A DNA stretch of 7,469 nucleotides from Candidatus Pacearchaeota archaeon (GTDB lineage: Archaea > Nanobdellota > Nanobdellia > Pacearchaeales > GW2011-AR1), in assembly GCA_016181905.1 (NCBI GenBank), contig JACOYM010000068.1:1-7469 (forward strand), given 5' to 3'. The notes under the pieces are model-generated. The model ran no database searches, was not told the DNA's origin, and was given only the letters and a program-made list of their open reading frames with translations. This document shows, piece by piece, positions 5,187-7,469 of the stretch (positions are counted from its first letter, which is position 1; every line of letters starts with the position of its first letter). A program made the position numbers and the translations under genes.

Positions 5187-6518
5187 ATGAACATACATAC
5201 AATTGGCGGATTTGGCGAGGTGGGCAAGAACATGACTGCTGTCCATACAGGGGACGATGTTATTGTTTTTGATATGGGCCTGTATCTCCCGCCAATAGTT
5301 GAGCTGGAGGAGAGGGAGGGTGTTTACAATGAAAAAAAGCTTAGGACAATAGGCGCGCTGCCAGATGACACTGTTCTTGACAAGCTGCATTTAAGGGAAA
5401 AGGTCAGGGCAATACTGCTTGGGCATGCGCATCTCGACCACATCGGCGCTATTCCATATGCATCTTACAGGTATAATGCAGATATTGTTGGGACGCCCTT
5501 TACAACAGAGGTGCTAAAAACCTTGCTCAGGGACAATAATTCAAGGATAAGCAATAATATAAGAGTCATACAGCCAAACTCATCTTATATTGTCAAGGGG
5601 AAAAAGGATTACGAGGTAGAATTCATAAATATAACACATTCCACACTTCAGACATCTTTGGTGGCTTTGCATACAGATGAAGGGGTTGTTCTTTATGCAA
5701 ATGACTTCAAACTTGACAATTCGCCGATTGTTGGCAAAAAGCCAAACTATGAGGCAATAAAGAGGATATCACAGAAAGGTGTCAAGGCACTTATTGTTGA
5801 CTCTCTTTATGCAGATGACGAAAGAAAAACCCCAAGCGAAAAGATTGCGCGGGGATTGCTAGAGGATGTTTTATTAACGACAAGAAACTCAAACTCAGCA
5901 ATTGTCGTGACAACATTCTCCTCCCATATAGCAAGGCTGAAAAGCATAGTTGATTTTGGAAAGCAGCTTGGAAGAAAGGTTGTTTTTGTTGGGAGAAGCC
6001 TAAGCAAATATGTATCTTCTGCAATGAGGGTAAACCTATGCCCGTTTGAAAAAGATGTGACTATTGCGAGTTATAAAAAACAGGTCCATAATATATTAAG
6101 GGAAGCTGACAAGTCGCGCAAAAAATACCTGATAGTATGCACAGGGACTCAAGGCGAGCCAGGCAGTATCCTTGACAGGCTTTCAAGAAATGAACTGCCA
6201 TTCTCTTTTAACAAGGATGACCATGTCATCTTTTCATCCAGAACAATACCCACGCCAGTAAGCATAAACAACAGGCAGCAGGTTGAAAAAAGGCTTAAGC
6301 ATAAAGGCGTCAGGATTTTTGACTCTGTCCATGTTTCAGGGCATGCTGGCAGAGAAGATTTAAGGGATTTTATAGAAATGGTAAAGCCAGAGCATATAAT
6401 CCCTGCGCATGGCGACCTGCAAAAAATGACTGCAATGGTTGAATTGGCATCAGAGCTGGGTTATAAGCTTGGAAAAAACTGCCATCTTGTCCAGGACGGG
6501 CAGATTGTTAAGTTATAA
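5187..6518 (+). CDS. rnj: Archaeal ribonuclease J (beta-CASP metallo-beta-lactamase RNase)
   Basis: This 443-residue protein is a cytoplasmic, zinc-dependent 5'-3' exoribonuclease that degrades RNA with 5'-monophosphate ends and acts in mRNA turnover and rRNA maturation. Metallo-beta-lactamase motifs are all present: Asp29 in VFDMG, HAHLDH (80-85), His151 in ITHST, Asp173 in YANDFK. The beta-CASP inserted region shows Asp205 (VDSLYAD), His247 (TTFSSH) and His386 (HVSGHA), with GTQGEP at 320-325 and the closing PAHGD (His408). The length is typical of the archaeal branch (about 450), which lacks the bacterial C-terminal domain. The start MNIHTIGGFGEVGKNMT matches the family N-terminus. It lacks the KH domains of the archaeal CPSF-type relatives, which argues against that subgroup. 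It is the first gene of the plus-strand unit, behind a good TATA box, with a tail-anchored protein gene 1 nt downstream. Confidence 0.93.
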   Translation: MNIHTIGGFGEVGKNMTAVHTGDDVIVFDMGLYLPPIVELEEREGVYNEKKLRTIGALPDDTVLDKLHLREKVRAILLGHAHLDHIGAIPYASYRYNADIVGTPFTTEVLKTLLRDNNSRISNNIRVIQPNSSYIVKGKKDYEVEFINITHSTLQTSLVALHTDEGVVLYANDFKLDNSPIVGKKPNYEAIKRISQKGVKALIVDSLYADDERKTPSEKIARGLLEDVLLTTRNSNSAIVVTTFSSHIARLKSIVDFGKQLGRKVVFVGRSLSKYVSSAMRVNLCPFEKDVTIASYKKQVHNILREADKSRKKYLIVCTGTQGEPGSILDRLSRNELPFSFNKDDHVIFSSRTIPTPVSINNRQQVEKRLKHKGVRIFDSVHVSGHAGREDLRDFIEMVKPEHIIPAHGDLQKMTAMVELASELGYKLGKNCHLVQDGQIVKL

Positions 6519-6519
6519 A

Positions 6520-6885
6520 ATGGCAAGGCAAGATATTGTTTCAGGATTAAGGAATGCTGTTGAGAGGGGTTATTCTATTGATGTTGCTATAAGCAGCTTT
6601 GTAAATTCAGGATATAAAAAAGAGGAGGTTGCAGAGGCTGCTGCTTATGTAGGAGACCTTGCAGCAATTGCGCCGCAAAAAACAATTATCCCGCAAATTC
6701 CAGCAATGCCAAATGCAATTCAAGGAACACCAACAGAAACAATCCCGCAGCCAATCGAGGCTGTTCAGCAAAAACAAAAAAAGAGCAGAAAGGCCCTGAT
6801 TATTGTCATTATTCTTTCTATTATTCTTCTCTCATTAATAGGGGTTTTGGCTTATTTAATCTTCTTTAAAAGATTGTTTGCATAA
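6520..6885 (+). CDS. Tail-anchored membrane protein with N-terminal helical domain
   Basis: This 121-residue protein starts at the ATG at 6520, one base after the RNase J stop; an in-frame upstream ATG at 6439 lies inside RNase J and is unlikely. Residues 2-46 (QDIVSGLRNAVERGYSIDVAISSFVNSGYKKEEVAEAA, split into two helices by SGYKKEEV) resemble the small UBA-like or helical-hairpin modules with a GYS...GY..EEV pattern found in many DPANN membrane proteins. A Pro/Gln-rich linker (about 50-82) leads to a basic KQKKSRK and one transmembrane helix (about 92-116), with only KRLFA beyond it. It is therefore predicted to be tail-anchored with the N-terminal domain in the cytoplasm. No Shine-Dalgarno site is visible, so translation is likely coupled to RNase J. 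It might tether RNase J or another partner at the membrane; this is inferred from context only. Confidence 0.75.
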   Translation: MARQDIVSGLRNAVERGYSIDVAISSFVNSGYKKEEVAEAAAYVGDLAAIAPQKTIIPQIPAMPNAIQGTPTETIPQPIEAVQQKQKKSRKALIIVIILSIILLSLIGVLAYLIFFKRLFA

Positions 6886-6889
6886 AAAA

Positions 6890-6898
6890 TTAAATAAA
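6890..6898 (+). promoter_or_regulatory. TATA-like box before the methyltransferase gene
   Basis: TTAAATAAA in the 32-nt gap after the tail-anchored protein gene, centred about 24 nt before the ATG at 6918. No Shine-Dalgarno site precedes that ATG, so a leaderless transcript is plausible in addition to read-through from RNase J. The gap is AT-rich, which weakens the call. Confidence 0.4.
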
Positions 6899-6917
6899 AA
6901 AATGCCTAAAGTTTAAA

Positions 6918-7469
6918 ATGCCCGTATATGAGCCAGCAGAGGATTCTTTGCTTCTTGCAAAGCATGTGAAAACAACAGCAGGAGAGATTTTAAAAGAAAA
7001 TCCTGCGGCAAGAGTTCTGGACATGGGAACAGGAAGCGGAATGCAGGCAGCAGTATGCATTGATGCGGGGATGAAAAAAGAAGATATTCTTTGTGTTGAT
7101 ATAGACAAAGGGGCAGTAAAACTCGCCAAGAAGAAAGGGTTTAATGCTGTTTTATCGAACTTATTTTCAGGTATAAACAAGAAAAATAAATTTGACTTGA
7201 TTATTTTTAATCCGCCGTATCTGCCAGAAGACAAAACAGGGCATGACAGGGGGAGGGACACAACAGGAGGCAGGAAAGGAGACGAGACTATTTTGAGATT
7301 TTTGAATCTGGCAAAAAGCTACCTGAACAAAAATGGAAAAATAATGATTGCATTAAGTTCATTTACGCCGAGAGAAAGAATCAGCAAAGAAATTAAAAGC
7401 CAGAAACTTAAAATGAAAGTTTTAGAAACACAAAACCTGTTCTTTGAAAAGCTGGAGGTGTGGATGCTG
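6918..7469 (+). CDS. HemK2/Mtq2-type release factor glutamine methyltransferase, 3' end missing
   Basis: The gene runs off the right edge after 184 codons. It is a class I SAM-dependent methyltransferase of the HemK/PrmC group: VYEPAEDSLLL (3-13) is the N-terminal signature of the archaeal/eukaryotic HemK2 (N6AMT1/Mtq2) branch, DMGTGSG (35-41) is the SAM-binding loop, VDIDKGAV (60-67) the second SAM contact, and NPPYLPED (98-105) the catalytic motif that positions the glutamine amide, followed by the GGRKGDE segment (117-123) near the usual substrate loop. Family members methylate the glutamine of the GGQ motif in release factor 1, helping translation termination, in archaea as aRF1. The start fits because the signature begins within the first residues, without an N-terminal domain as in bacterial PrmC. 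Members are about 195-200 residues, so only a few residues are missing. The window edge explains the truncation. Confidence 0.9.
   Translation, partial: MPVYEPAEDSLLLAKHVKTTAGEILKENPAARVLDMGTGSGMQAAVCIDAGMKKEDILCVDIDKGAVKLAKKKGFNAVLSNLFSGINKKNKFDLIIFNPPYLPEDKTGHDRGRDTTGGRKGDETILRFLNLAKSYLNKNGKIMIALSSFTPRERISKEIKSQKLKMKVLETQNLFFEKLEVWML

Noticed and set aside
6439..6519. Upstream in-frame ATG for the tail-anchored protein, inside RNase J.
   Set aside because: It would overlap RNase J by 80 nt with no ribosome-binding site, and the helical domain starts naturally at 6520.
6890..7261. Minus-strand open frame of 123 codons.
   Set aside because: It lies opposite the methyltransferase gene, whose plus-strand frame carries clear SAM and NPPY motifs.

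Overview
The window looks like DPANN-type archaeal DNA, perhaps close to Woesearchaeota or Pacearchaeota. The evidence is a compact RNase P protein Pop5, an archaeal-type RNase J without the bacterial C-terminal domain, an HemK2/Mtq2-type release-factor methyltransferase, archaeal TATA boxes placed for leaderless transcripts, AT-rich DNA with many AGA/AGG and ATA codons, and a giant surface protein rich in N-glycosylation sequons. The lineage is an inference; no rRNA is present.

The layout is two divergent transcription units separated by about 130 bp (5057-5186). Leftward (minus strand) come, in order: a membrane-anchored protein with 12 cysteines (5056-4688); a 1221-residue subtilisin-like protease (4658-993) with signal peptide, I9 propeptide, a CUB-like domain inserted between the catalytic Asp and His, five Ig-like repeats, a Ser-rich linker, a further beta domain and a C-terminal membrane anchor; RNase P Pop5 (1002-733), overlapping the protease end by 10 nt; a small two-helix membrane protein; an unrecognised 88-residue basic protein; and a 23-residue Cys/His microprotein with a perfect Shine-Dalgarno sequence. 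All gaps here are under about 35 nt, so these six genes are probably one operon. A separate minus-strand gene starting at 89 and running off the left edge begins like a glutaredoxin (CPWC).

Rightward (plus strand) come archaeal RNase J (5187-6518), a tail-anchored protein with a small N-terminal helical domain 1 nt behind it (6520-6885), and an HemK2-type methyltransferase (6918 to beyond the right edge) with its own TATA-like box. This side is mostly RNA decay and translation termination.

Functionally, the left unit pairs a cell-surface protease with a small extracytoplasmic Cys-rich partner, followed by housekeeping and orphan small genes. The most notable items are the CUB-like insertion in the protease catalytic domain, the Cys-rich protein/protease pair, and the Cys/His microprotein. 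No RNA gene, CRISPR array, insertion sequence or origin was seen. No stretch over 300 bases lacks a gene.
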